Assembly: GCA_032622095.1 (NCBI GenBank)
Contig: CP136067.1
Coordinates: forward strand, 180,890,556-180,954,555
Origin: Siphonodentalium dalli
Taxonomy: Eukaryota; Mollusca; Scaphopoda; Gadilida; Siphonodentaliidae
Length of the DNA stretch: 64,000 bases
Direction of reading: 5' to 3'
Within the stretch, counting starts at the first letter, position 1, and every line of letters begins with the position of its first letter. The notes beneath the pieces are model-generated. The model did not search any database. It had not been told where the DNA came from and saw only the letters and a list, made by a program, of their open reading frames with translations. Shown here piece after piece: positions 30,221 to 45,200 of this stretch. Both the position numbers and the translations under genes were made by a program.

Positions 30221-33200
30221 ACAGCCATAGGATGCTACTCCAGTACTGACCATCAGAATGGTATTGTAATATTAAACAGTCATAGGATGCTACTCCAGTA
30301 CTGACTATCAGAATGGTATTGTAATATTAAACAGTCATAGGATGCTACTCCAGTACTGACTATCAGAATGGTATTGTGATATTAAACAGTCATAGAAGGA
30401 TGCTACTCCAGTACTGACCATCAGAATGGTATTGTAATATTAAACAGTCATAGGATGCTACTCCAGTACTGACTATCAGAATGGTATTGTAATATTAAAC
30501 AGCCATAGGATGCTACTCCAGTACTGACCATCAGGATGGTATTGTAATATTAAACAGTCATAGGATGCTACTCCAGTACTGACCATCAGGATGGTATTGT
30601 AATATTAAACAGCCATAGGATGCTACTCCAGTACTGACTATCAGAATGGTATTGTAATATTAAACAGTCATAGAAGGATGCTACTCCAGTACTGACCATC
30701 AGAATGGTATTGTAATATTAAACAGTCATAGGATGCTACTCCAGTACTGACTATCAGAATGGTATTGTAATATTAAACAGCCATAGGATGCTACTCCAGT
30801 ACTGACCATCAGAATGGTATTGTAATATTAAACAGTCGTAGGATGCTACTCCAGTACTGACCATCAGAATGGTATTGTAATATTAAACAGTCATAGGATG
30901 CTACTCCAGTACTGACTATCAGAATGGTATTGTAATATTAAACAGCCATAGGATGCTACTCCAGTACTGACCATCAGGATGGTATTGTAATATTAAACAG
31001 CCATAGGATGCTACTCCAGTACTGACTATCAGAATGGTATTGTAATATTAAACAGTCATAGGATGCTACTCCAGTACTGACCATCAGAATGGTATTGTAA
31101 TATTAAACAGTCATAGAAGGATGCTACTCCAGTACTGACCATCAGAATGGTATTGTAATATTAAACAGCCATAGGATGCTACTCCAGTACTGACCATCAG
31201 AATGGTATTGTAATATTAAACAGCCATAGGATGCTACTCCAGTACTGACTATCAGAATGGTATTGTAATATTAAACAGTCATAGAAGGATGCTACTCCAG
31301 TACTGACCATCAGAATGGTATTGTAATATTAAACAGCCATAGGATGCTACTCCAGTACTGACTATCAGAATGGTATTGTGATATTAAACAGCCATAGGAT
31401 GCTACTCCAGTACTGACCATCAGAATGGTATTGTGATATTAAACAGTCATAGGATGCTACTCCAGTACTGACTATCAGAATGGTATTGTGATATTAAACA
31501 GCCATAGGATGCTACTCCAGTACTGACTATCAGAATGGTATTGTGATATTAAACAGTCATAGGATGCTACTCCAGTACTGACCATCAGAATGGTATTGTA
31601 ATATTAAACAGCCATAGGATGCTACTCCAGTACTGACTATCAGAATGGTATTGTAATATTAAACAGTCATAGAAGGATGCTACTCCAGTACTGACCATCA
31701 GAATGGTATTGTGATATTAAACAGCCATAGAAGGATGCTACTCCAGTACTGACCATCAGAATGGTATTGTAATATTAAACAGCCATAGGATGCTACTCCA
31801 GTACTGACTATCAGAATGGTATTGTAATATTAAACAGTCATAGAAGGATGCTACTCCAGTACTGACCATCAGAATGGTATTGTGATATTAAACAGCCATA
31901 GAAGGATGCTACTCCAGTACTGACCATCAGAATGGTATTGTAATATTAAACAGCCATAGGATGCTACTCCAGTACTGACTATCAGAATGGTATTGTGATA
32001 TTAAACAGCCATAGGATGCTACTCCAGTACTGACTATCAGAATGGTATTGTAATATTAAACAGCCATAGGATGCTACTCCAGTACTGACCATCAGAATGG
32101 TATTGTGATATTAAACAGCCATAGGATGCTACTCCAGTACTGACCATCAGAATGGTATTGTAATATTAAACAGCCATAGGATGCTACTCCAGTACTGACC
32201 ATCAGAATGGTATTGTAATATTAAACAGTCATAGGATGCTACTCCAGTACTGACCATCAGAATGGTATTGTAATATTAAACAGCCATAGGATGCTACTCC
32301 AGTACTGACTATCAGAATGGTATTGTAATATTAAACAGTCATAGAAGGATGCTACTCCAGTACTGACTATCAGAATGGTATTGTAATATTAAACAGCCAT
32401 AGGATGCTACTCCAGTACTGACTATCAGAATGGTATTGTAATATTAAACAGTCATAGGATGCTACTCCAGTACTGACCATCAGAATGGTATTGTAATATT
32501 AAACAGCCATAGGATGCTACTCCAGTACTGACTATCAGAATGGTATTGTAATATTAAACAGCCATAGGATGCTACTCCAGTACTGACTATCAGAATGGTA
32601 TTGTGATATTAAACAGTCATAGGAGGATGCTACTCCAGTACTGACTATCAGAATGGTATTGTAATATTAAACAGCCATAGGATGCTACTCCAGTACTGAC
32701 TATCAGAATGGTATTGTAATATTAAACAGCCATAGGATGCTACTCCAGTACTGACCATCAGAATGGTATTGTAATATTAAACAGTCATAGGATGCTACTC
32801 CAGTACTGACTATCAGAATGGTATTGTGATATTAAACAGCCATAGGATGCTACTCCAGTACTGACTATCAGAATGGTATTGTAATATTAAACAGTCATAG
32901 GATGCTACTCCAGTACTGACCATCAGAATGGTATTGTAATATTAAACAGCCATAGGATGCTACTCCAGTACTGACTATCAGAATGGTATTGTGATATTAA
33001 ACAGCCATAGGATGCTACTCCAGTACTGACTATCAGAATGGTATTGTAATATTAAACAGTCATAGGATGCTACTCCAGTACTGACCATCAGAATGGTATT
33101 GTGATATTAAACAGTCATAGGATGCTACTCCAGTACTGACTATCAGAATGGTATTGTGATATTAAACAGCCATAGGATGCTACTCCAGTACTGACTATCA

Positions 33201-36200
33201 GAATGGTATTGTAATATTAAACAGTCATAGGATGCTACTCCAGTACTGACTATCAGAATGGTATTGTAATATTAAACAGCCATAGGATGCTACTCCAGTA
33301 CTGACTATCAGAATGGTATTGTGATATTAAACAGTCATAGAAGGATGCTACTCCAGTACTGACTATCAGAATGGTATTGTGATATTAAACAGCCATAGGA
33401 TGCTACTCCAGTACTGACCATCAGAATGGTATTGTGATATTAAACAGTCATAGAAGGATGCTACTCCAGTACTGACTATCAGAATGGTATTGTAATATTA
33501 AACAGCCATAGGATGCTACTCCAGTACTGACCATCAGAATGGTATTGTGATATTAAACAGCCATAGGATGCTACTCCAGTACTGACCATCAGAATGGTAT
33601 TGTGATATTAAACAGCCATAGGATGCTACTCCAGTACTGACCATCAGAATGGTATTGTAATATTAAACAGCCATAGGATGCTACTCCAGTACTGACTATC
33701 AGAATGGTATTGTAATATTAAACAGCCATAGGATGCTACTCCAGTACTGACTATCAGAATGGTATTGTAATATTAAACAGTCATAGGATGCTACTCCAGT
33801 ACTGACTATCAGAATGGTATTGTAATATTAAACAGCCATAGGATGCTACTCCAGTACTGACCATCAGAATGGTATTGTAATATTAAACAGTCATAGGATG
33901 CTACTCCAGTACTGACTATCAGAATGGTATTGTAATATTAAACAGTCATAGAAGGATGCTACTCCAGTACTGACCATCAGAATGGTATTGTAATATTAAA
34001 CAGCCATAGGATGCTACTCCAGTACTGACCATCAGAATGGTATTGTAATATTAAACAGCCATAGGATGCTACTCCAGTACTGACTATCAGAATGGTATTG
34101 TAATATTAAACAGCCATAGGATGCTACTCCAGTACTGACTATCAGAATGGTATTGTGATATTAAACAGTCATAGGATGCTACTCCAGTACTGACCATCAG
34201 AATGGTATTGTAATATTAAACAGCCATAGGATGCTACTCCAGTACTGACTATCAGAATGGTATTGTGATATTAAACAGCCATAGGATGCTACTCCAGTAC
34301 TGACCATCAGAATGGTATTGTGATATTAAACAGTCATAGAAGGATGCTACTCCAGTACTGACCATCAGAATGGTATTGTAATATTAAACAGTCATAGAAG
34401 GATGCTACTCCAGTACTGACCATCAGAATGGTATTGTAATATTAAACAGTCATAGGATGCTACTCCAGTACTGACCATCAGAATGGTATTGTGATATTAA
34501 ACAGTCATAGGATGCTACTCCAGTACTGACTATCAGAATGGTATTGTAATATTAAACAGCCATAGGATGCTACTCCAGTACTGACCATCAGAATGGTATT
34601 GTAATATTAAACAGTCATAGAAGGATGCTACTCCAGTACTGACTATCAGAATGGTATTGTGATATTAAACAGCCATAGGATGCTACTCCAGTACTGACCA
34701 TCAGAATGGTATTGTGATATTAAACAGTCATAGGATGCTACTCCAGTACTGACCATCAGAATGGTATTGTAATATTAAACAGTCATAGAAGGATGCTACT
34801 CCAGTACTGACCATCAGAATGGTATTGTAATATTAAACAGCCATAGGATGCTACTCCAGTACTGACCATCAGAATGGTATTGTAATATTAAACAGCCATA
34901 GGATGCTACTCCAGTACTGACCATCAGAATGGTATTGTAATATTAAACAGTCATAGGATGCTACTCCAGTACTGACTATCAGAATGGTATTGTAATATTA
35001 AACAGCCATAGGATGCTACTCCAGTACTGACCATCAGAATGGTATTGTAATATTAAACAGTCATAGGATGCTACTCCAGTACTGACTATCAGAATGGTAT
35101 TGTAATATTAAACAGTCATAGGATGCTACTCCAGTACTGACCATCAGAATGGTATTGTGATATTAAACAGTCATAGGATGCTACTCCAGTACTGACTATC
35201 AGAATGGTATTGTAATATTAAACAGCCATAGGATGCTACTCCAGTACTGACCATCAGAATGGTATTGTAATATTAAACAGTCATAGGATGCTACTCCAGT
35301 ACTGACCATCAGAATGGTATTGTAATATTAAACAGTCATAGAAGGATGCTACTCCAGTACTGACCATCAGAATGGTATTGTGATATTAAACAGTCATAGA
35401 AGGATGCTACTCCAGTACTGACCATCAGAATGGTATTGTAATATTAAACAGTCATAGAATGCTACTCCAGTACTGACCATCAGAATGGTATTGTAATATT
35501 AAACAGCCATAGGATGCTACTCCAGTACTGACCATCAGAATGGTATTGTAATATTAAACAGCCATAGGATGCTACTCCAGTACTGACCATCAGAATGGTA
35601 TTGTGATATTAAACAGTCATAGGATGCTACTCCAGTACTGACCATCAGAATGGTATTGTAATATTAAACAGCCATAGGATGCTACTCCAGTACTGACTAT
35701 CAGAATGGTATTGTGATATTAAACAGTCATAGAAGGATGCTACTCCAGTACTGACTATCAGAATGGTATTGTAATATTAAACAGTCATAGGATGCTACTC
35801 CAGTACTGACCATCAGAATGGTATTGTAATATTAAACAGCCATAGGATGCTACTCCAGTACTGACCATCAGAATGGTATTGTAATATTAAACAGCCATAG
35901 GATGCTACTCCAGTACTGACCATCAGAATGGTATTGTAATATTAAACAGTCATAGGATGCTACTCCAGTACTGACCATCAGAATGGTATTGTAATATTAA
36001 ACAGCCATAGGATGCTACACCAGTACTGACTATCAGAATGGTATTGTAATATTAAACAGTCATAGGATGCTACTCCAGTACTGACCATCAGAATGGTATT
36101 GTAATATTAAACAGCCATAGGATGCTACTCCAGTACTGACTATCAGAATGGTATTGTAATATTAAACAGCCATAGGATGCTACTCCAGTACTGACCATCA

Positions 36201-39200
36201 GAATGGTATTGTAATATTAAACAGTCATAGAAGGATGCTACTCCAGTACTGACCATCAGAATGGTATTGTAATATTAAACAGCCATAGGATGCTACTCCA
36301 GTACTGACTATCAGAATGGTATTGTGATATTAAACAGTCATAGGATGCTACTCCAGTACTGACCATCAGAATGGTATTGTAATATTAAACAGCCATAGGA
36401 TGCTACTCCAGTACTGACCATCAGAATGGTATTGTAATATTAAACAGTCATAGAAGGATGCTACTCCAGTACTGACTATCAGAATGGTATTGTGATATTA
36501 AACAGCCATAGGATGCTACTCCAGTACTGACCATCAGAATGGTATTGTAATATTAAACAGCCATAGGATGCTACTCCAGTACTGACCATCAGAATGGTAT
36601 TGTAATATTAAACAGTCATAGGATGCTACTCCAGTACTGACCATCAGAATGGTATTGTAATATTAAACAGTCATAGGATGCTACTCCAGTACTGACCATC
36701 AGAATGGTATTGTAATATTAAACAGTCATAGGATGCTACTCCAGTACTGACTATCAGAATGGTATTGTAATATTAAACAGTCATAGGATGCTACTCCAGT
36801 ACTGACCATCAGAATGGTATTGTAATATTAAACAGTCATAGGATGCTACTCCAGTACTGACCATCAGAATGGTATTGTAATATTAAACAGTCATAGGATG
36901 CTACTCCAGTACTGACTATCAGAATGGTATTGTAATATTAAACAGTCATAGGATGCTACTCCAGTACTGACCATCAGAATGGTATTGTAATATTAAACAG
37001 TCATAGGATGCTACTCCAGTACTGACCATCAGAATGGTATTGTAATATTAAACAGTCATAGAAGGATGCTACTCCAGTACTGACCATCAGAATGGTATTG
37101 TAATATTAAACAGCCATAGGATGCTACTCCAGTACTGACTATCAGAATGGTATTGTGATATTAAACAGTCATAGGATGCTACTCCAGTACTGACCATCAG
37201 AATGGTATTGTAATATTAAACAGCCATAGGATGCTACTCCAGTACTGACCATCAGAATGGTATTGTAATATTAAACAGTCATAGAAGGATGCTACTCCAG
37301 TACTGACTATCAGAATGGTATTGTGATATTAAACAGCCATAGGATGCTACTCCAGTACTGACCATCAGAATGGTATTGTAATATTAAACAGCCATAGGAT
37401 GCTACTCCAGTACTGACCATCAGAATGGTATTGTAATATTAAACAGTCATAGGATGCTACTCCAGTACTGACCATCAGAATGGTATTGTAATATTAAACA
37501 GTCATAGGATGCTACTCCAGTACTGACCATCAGAATGGTATTGTAATATTAAACAGTCATAGGATGCTACTCCAGTACTGACTATCAGAATGGTATTGTA
37601 ATATTAAACAGTCATAGGATGCTACTCCAGTACTGACCATCAGAATGGTATTGTAATATTAAACAGTCATAGGATGCTACTCCAGTACTGACCATCAGAA
37701 TGGTATTGTAATATTAAACAGTCATAGAAGGATGCTACTCCAGTACTGACCATCAGAATGGTATTGTAATATTAAACAGTCATAGGATGCTACTCCAGTA
37801 CTGACCATCAGAATGGTATTGTAATATTAAACAGTCATAGGATGCTACTCCAGTACTGACCATCAGAATGGTATTGTAATATTAAACAGTCATAGAATGC
37901 TACTCCAGTACTGACCATCAGAATGGTATTGTGATATTAAACAGCCATAGGATGCTACTCCAGTACTGACTATCAGAATGGTATTGTGATATTAAACAGT
38001 CATAGGATGCTACTCCAGTACTGACCATCAGAATGGTATTGTGATATTAAACAGCCATAGGATGCTACTCCAGTACTGACTATCAGAATGGTATTGTAAT
38101 ATTAAACAGCCATAGGATGCTACTCCAGTACTGACCATCAGAATGGTATTATAATATTAAACAGTCATAGAAGGATGCTACTCCAGTACTGACCATCAGA
38201 ATGGTATTGTGATATTAAACAGTCATAGGATGCTACTCCAGTACTGACTATCAGAATGGTATTGTGATATTAAACAGCCATAGGATGCTACTCCAGTACT
38301 GACTATCAGAATGGTATTGTGATATTAAACAGCCATAGGATGCTACTCCAGTACTGACCATCAGAATGGTATTGTGATATTAAACAGTCATAGGATGCTA
38401 CTCCAGTACTGACCATCAGAATGGTATTGTAATATTAAACAGCCATAGGATGCTACTCCAGTACTGACCATCAGAATGGTATTGTAATATTAAACAGTCA
38501 TAGAAGGATGCTACTCCAGTACTGACTATCAGAATGGTATTGTGATATTAAACAGCCATAGAAGGATGCTACTCCAGTACTGACTATCAGAATGGTATTG
38601 TGATATTAAACAGCCATAGGATGCTACTCCAGTACTGACCATCAGAATGGTATTGTAATATTAAACAGTCATAGAAGGATGCTACTCCAGTACTGACCAT
38701 CAGAATGGTATTATAATATTAAACAGTCATAGGATGCTACTCCAGTACTGACCATCAGAATGGTATTGTGATATTAAACAGTCATAGGATGCTACTCCAG
38801 TACTGACCATCAGAATGGTATTGTAATATTAAACAGTCATAGGATGCTACTCCAGTACTGACCATCAGAATGGTATTGTGATATTAAACAGCCATAGGAT
38901 GCTACTCCAGTACTGACCATCAGAATGGTATTGTAATATTAAACAGTCATAGGATGCTACTCCAGTACTGACCATCAGAATGGTATTGTAATATTAAACA
39001 GCCATAGGATGCTACTCCAGTACTGACTATCAGAATGGTATTGTAATATTAAACAGTCATAGAAGGATGCTACTCCAGTTCTGACCATCAGAATGGTATT
39101 GTAATATTAAACAGCCATAGGATGCTACTCCAGTACTGACCATCAGAATGGTATTGTAATATTAAACAGTCATAGGATGCTACTCCAGTACTGACCATCA

Positions 39201-42200
39201 GAATGGTATTGTAATATTAAACAGCCATAGGATGCTACTCCAGTACTGACTATCAGAATGGTATTGTAATATTAAACAGCCATAGGATGCTACTCCAGTA
39301 CTGACTATCAGAATGGTATTGTGATATTAAACAGTCATAGAAGGATGCTACTCCAGTACTGACCATCAGAATGGTATTGTAATATTAAACAGCCATAGGA
39401 TGCTACTCCAGTACTGACCATCAGAATGGTATTGTAATATTAAACAGCCATAGGATGCTACTCCAGTACTGACTATCAGAATGGTATTGTAATATTAAAC
39501 AGTCATAGGATGCTACTCCAGTACTGACCATCAGAATGGTATTGTAATATTAAACAGCCATAGGATGCTACTCCAGTACTGACCATCAGAATGGTATTGT
39601 AATATTAAACAGCCATAGGATGCTACTCCAGTACTGACTATCAGAATGGTATTGTAATATTAAACAGCCATAGGATGCTACTCCAGTACTGACCATCAGA
39701 ATGGTATTGTAATATTAAACAGTCATAGAAGGATGCTACTCCAGTACTGACCATCAGAATGGTATTGTAATATTAAACAGTCATAGGATGCTACTCCAGT
39801 ACTGACCATCAGAATGGTATTGTGATATTAAACAGTCATAGGATGCTACTCCAGTACTGACCATCAGAATGGTATTGTAATATTAAACAGCCATAGGATG
39901 CTACTCCAGTACTGACTATCAGAATGGTATTGTGATATTAAACAGTCATAGAAGGATGCTACTCCAGTACTGACCATCAGAATGGTATTGTAATATTAAA
40001 CAGTCATAGAAGGAAGCTACTCCAGTACTGACTATCAGAATGGTATTGTAATATTAAACAGTCATAGAAGGATGCTACTCCAGTACTGACCATCAGAATG
40101 GTATTGTGATATTAAACAGCCATAGGATGCTACTCCAGTACTGACCATCAGAATGGTATTGTAATATTAAACAGCCATAGGATGCTACTCCAGTACTGAC
40201 CATCAGAATGGTATTGTGATATTAAACAGCCATAGGATGCTACTCCAGTACTGACTATCAGAATGGTATTGTAATATTAAACAGCCATAGGATGCTACTC
40301 CAGTACTGACTATCAGAATGGTATTGTGATATTAAACAGCCATAGGATGCTACTCCAGTACTGACTATCAGAATGGTATTGTAATATTAAACAGTCATAG
40401 GATGCTACTCCAGTACTGACTATCAGAATGGTATTGTAATATTAAACAGCCATAGGATGCTACTCCAGTACTGACCATCAGAATGGTATTGTAATATTAA
40501 ACAGTCATAGGATGCTACTCCAGTACTGACCATCAGAATGGTATTGTAATATTAAACAGCCATAGGATGCTACTCCAGTACTGACCATCAGAATGGTATT
40601 GTAATATTAAACAGCCATAGGATGCTACTCCAGTACTGACTATCAGAATGGTATTGTAATATTAAACAGTCATAGGATGCTACTCCAGTACTGACTATCA
40701 GAATGGTATTGTAATATTAAACAGTCATAGGATGCTACTCCAGTACTGACTATCAGAATGGTATTGTAATATTAAACAGTCATAGGATGCTACTCCAGTA
40801 CTGACTATCAGAATGGTATTGTAATATTAAACAGTCATAGGATGCTACTCCAGTACTGACTATCAGAATGGTATTGTAATATTAAACAGCCATAGGATGC
40901 TACTCCAGTACTGACTATCAGAATGGTATTGTGATATTAAACAGCCATAGGATGCTACTCCAGTACTGACTATCAGAATGGTATTGTGATATTAAACAGT
41001 CATAGAAGGATGCTACTCCAGTACTGACCATCAGAATGGTATTGTAATATTAAACAGCCATAGGATGCTACTCCAGTACTGACCATCAGAATGGTATTGT
41101 GATATTAAACAGCCATAGGATGCTACTCCAGTACTGACCATCAGAATGGTATTGTAATATTAAACAGCCATAGGATGCTACTCCAGTACTGACCATCAGA
41201 ATGGTATTGTAATATTAAACAGCCATAGGATGCTACTCCAGTACTGACCATCAGAATGGTATTGTGATATTAAACAGCCATAGGATGCTACTCCAGTACT
41301 GACCATCAGAATGGTATTGTAATATTAAACAGCCATAGGATGCTACTCCAGTACTGACCATCAGAATGGTATTGTAATATTAAACAGTCATAGGATGCTA
41401 CTCCAGTACTGACCATCAGAATGGTATTGTGATATTAAACAGCCATAGGATGCTACTCCAGTACTGACCATCAGAATGGTATTGTAATATTAAACAGCCA
41501 TAGGATGCTACTCCAGTACTGACCATCAGAATGGTATTGTAATATTAAACAGTCATAGGATGCTACTCCAGTACTGACCATCAGAATGGTATTGTGATAT
41601 TAAACAGCCATAGGATGCTACTCCAGTACTGACTATCAGAATGGTATTGTAATATTAAACAGCCATAGGATGCTACTCCAGTACTGACCATCAGAATGGT
41701 ATTGTAATATTAAACAGTCATAGGATGCTACTCCAGTACTGACCATCAGAATGGTATTGTAATATTAAACAGCCATAGGATGCTACTCCAGTACTGACTA
41801 TCAGAATGGTATTGTGATATTAAACAGCCATAGGATGCTACTCCAGTACTGACCATCAGAATGGTATTGTAATATTAAACAGCCATAGGATGCTACTCCA
41901 GTACTGACCATCAGAATGGTATTGTGATATTAAACAGCCATAGGATGCTACTCCAGTACTGACCATCAGAATGGTATTGTAATATTAAACAGCCATAGGA
42001 TGCTACTCCAGTACTGACCATCAGAATGGTATTGTGATATTAAACAGCCATAGGATGCTACTCCAGTACTGACCATCAGAATGGTATTGTAATATTAAAC
42101 AGCCATAGGATGCTACTCCAGTACTGACCATCAGAATGGTATTGTAATATTAAACAGTCATAGGATGCTACTCCAGTACTGACCATCAGAATGGTATTGT

Positions 42201-45200
42201 AATATTAAACAGTCATAGAAGGATGCTACTCCAGTACTGACTATCAGAATGGTATTGTGATATTAAACAGTCATAGGATGCTACTCCAGTACTGACCATC
42301 AGAATGGTATTGTAATATTAAACAGTCATAGAAGGATGCTACTCCAGTACTGACTATCAGAATGGTATTGTGATATTAAACAGCCATAGGATGCTACTCC
42401 AGTACTGACCATCAGAATGGTATTGTAATATTAAACAGCCATAGGATGCTACTCCAGTACTGACCATCAGAATGGTATTGTGATATTAAACAGCCATAGG
42501 ATGCTACTCCAGTACTGACCATCAGAATGGTATTGTGATATTAAACAGTCATAGAAGGATGCTACTCCAGTACTGACCATCAGAATGGTATTGTAATATT
42601 AAACAGCCATAGGATGCTACTCCAGTACTGACCATCAGAATGGTATTGTAATATTAAACAGCCATAGGATGCTACTCCAGTACTGACCATCAGAATGGTA
42701 TTGTGATATTAAACAGTCATAGGATGCTACTCCAGTACTGACTATCAGAATGGTATTGTAATATTAAACAGCCATAGGATGCTACTCCAGTACTGACTAT
42801 CAGAATGGTATTGTAATATTAAACAGCCATAGGATGCTACTCCAGTACTGACCATCAGAATGGTATTGTAATATTAAACAGCCATAGGATGCTACTCCAG
42901 TACTGACTATCAGAATGGTATTGTAATATTAAACAGTCATAGGATGCTACTCCAGTACTGACCATCAGAATGGTATTGTAATATTAAACAGCCATAGGAT
43001 GCTACTCCAGTACTGACTATCAGAATGGTATTGTAATATTAAACAGTCATAGGATGCTACTCCAGTACTGACTATCAGAATGGTATTGTAATATTAAACA
43101 GTCATAGGATGCTACTCCAGTACTGACTATCAGAATGGTATTGTAATATTAAACAGCCATAGGATGCTACTCCAGTACTGACCATCAGAATGGTATTGTA
43201 ATATTAAACAGCCATAGGATGCTACTCCAGTACTGACTATCAGAATGGTATTGTAATATTAAACAGCCATAGGATGCTACTCCAGTACTGACTATCAGAA
43301 TGGTATTGTAATATTAAACAGTCATAGGATGCTACTCCAGTACTGACTATCAGAATGGTATTGTAATATTAAACAGTCATAGGATGCTACTCCAGTACTG
43401 ACCATCAGAATGGTATTGTAATATTAAACAGTCATAGGATGCTACTCCAGTACTGACTATCAGAATGGTATTGTAATATTAAACAGTCATAGGATGCTAC
43501 TCCAGTACTGACCATCAGAATGGTATTGTAATATTAAACAGTCATAGGATGCTACTCCAGTACTGACTATCAGAATGGTATTGTAATATTAAACAGTCAT
43601 AGGATGCTACTCCAGTACTGACCATCAGAATGGTATTGTAATATTAAACAGTCATAGGATGCTACTCCAGTACTGACCATCAGAATGGTATTGTAATATT
43701 AAACAGCCATAGGATGCTACTCCAGTACTGACTATCAGAATGGTATTGTAATATTAAACAGTCATAGAAGGATGCTACTCCAGTACTGACTATCAGAATG
43801 GTATTGTAATATTAAACAGCCATAGGATGCTACTCCAGTACTGACCATCAGAATGGTATTGTGATATTAAACAGTCATAGGATGCTACTCCAGTACTGAC
43901 CATCAGAATGGTATTGTAATATTAAACAGCCATAGGATGCTACTCCAGTACTGACCATCAGAATGGTATTGTGATATTAAACAGTCATAGGATGCTACTC
44001 CAGTACTGACCATCAGAATGGTATTGTAATATTAAACAGCCATAGGATGCTACTCCAGTACTGACTATCAGAATGGTATTGTGATATTAAACAGCCATAG
44101 GATGCTACTCCAGTACTGACCATCAGAATGGTATTGTAATATTAAACAGCCATAGGATGCTACTCCAGTACTGACCATCAGAATGGTATTGTGATATTAA
44201 ACAGTCATAGGATGCTACTCCAGTACTGACCATCAGAATGGTATTGTAATATTAAACAGTCATAGGATGCTACTCCAGTACTGACTATCAGAATGGTATT
44301 GTGATATTAAACAGTCATAGGATGCTACTCCAGTACTGACCATCAGAATGGTATTGTGATATTAAACAGTCATAGGATGCTACTCCAGTACTGACCATCA
44401 GAATGGTATTGTAATATTAAACAGCCATAGGATGCTACTCCAGTACTGACTATCAGAATGGTATTGTGATATTAAACAGTCATAGAAGGATGCTACTCCA
44501 GTACTGACCATCAGAATGGTATTGTGATATTAAACAGCCATAGGATGCTACTCCAGTACTGACCATCAGAATGGTATTGTAATATTAAACAGTCATAGGA
44601 TGCTACTCCAGTACTGACTATCAGAATGGTATTGTGATATTAAACAGTCATAGGATGCTACTCCAGTACTGACCATCAGAATGGTATTGTGATATTAAAC
44701 AGTCATAGGATGCTACTCCAGTACTGACCATCAGAATGGTATTGTAATATTAAACAGCCATAGGATGCTACTCCAGTACTGACTATCAGAATGGTATTGT
44801 GATATTAAACAGTCATAGAAGGATGCTACTCCAGTACTGACCATCAGAATGGTATTGTGATATTAAACAGCCATAGGATGCTACTCCAGTACTGACCATC
44901 AGAATGGTATTGTAATATTAAACAGTCATAGGATGCTACTCCAGTACTGACTATCAGAATGGTATTGTAATATTAAACAGTCATAGGATGCTACTCCAGT
45001 ACTGACTATCAGAATGGTATTGTGATATTAAACAGTCATAGGATGCTACTCCAGTACTGACCATCAGAATGGTATTGTAATATTAAACAGCCATAGGATG
45101 CTACTCCAGTACTGACTATCAGAATGGTATTGTAATATTAAACAGCCATAGGATGCTACTCCAGTATTGACTATCAGAATGGTATTGTAATATTAAACAG

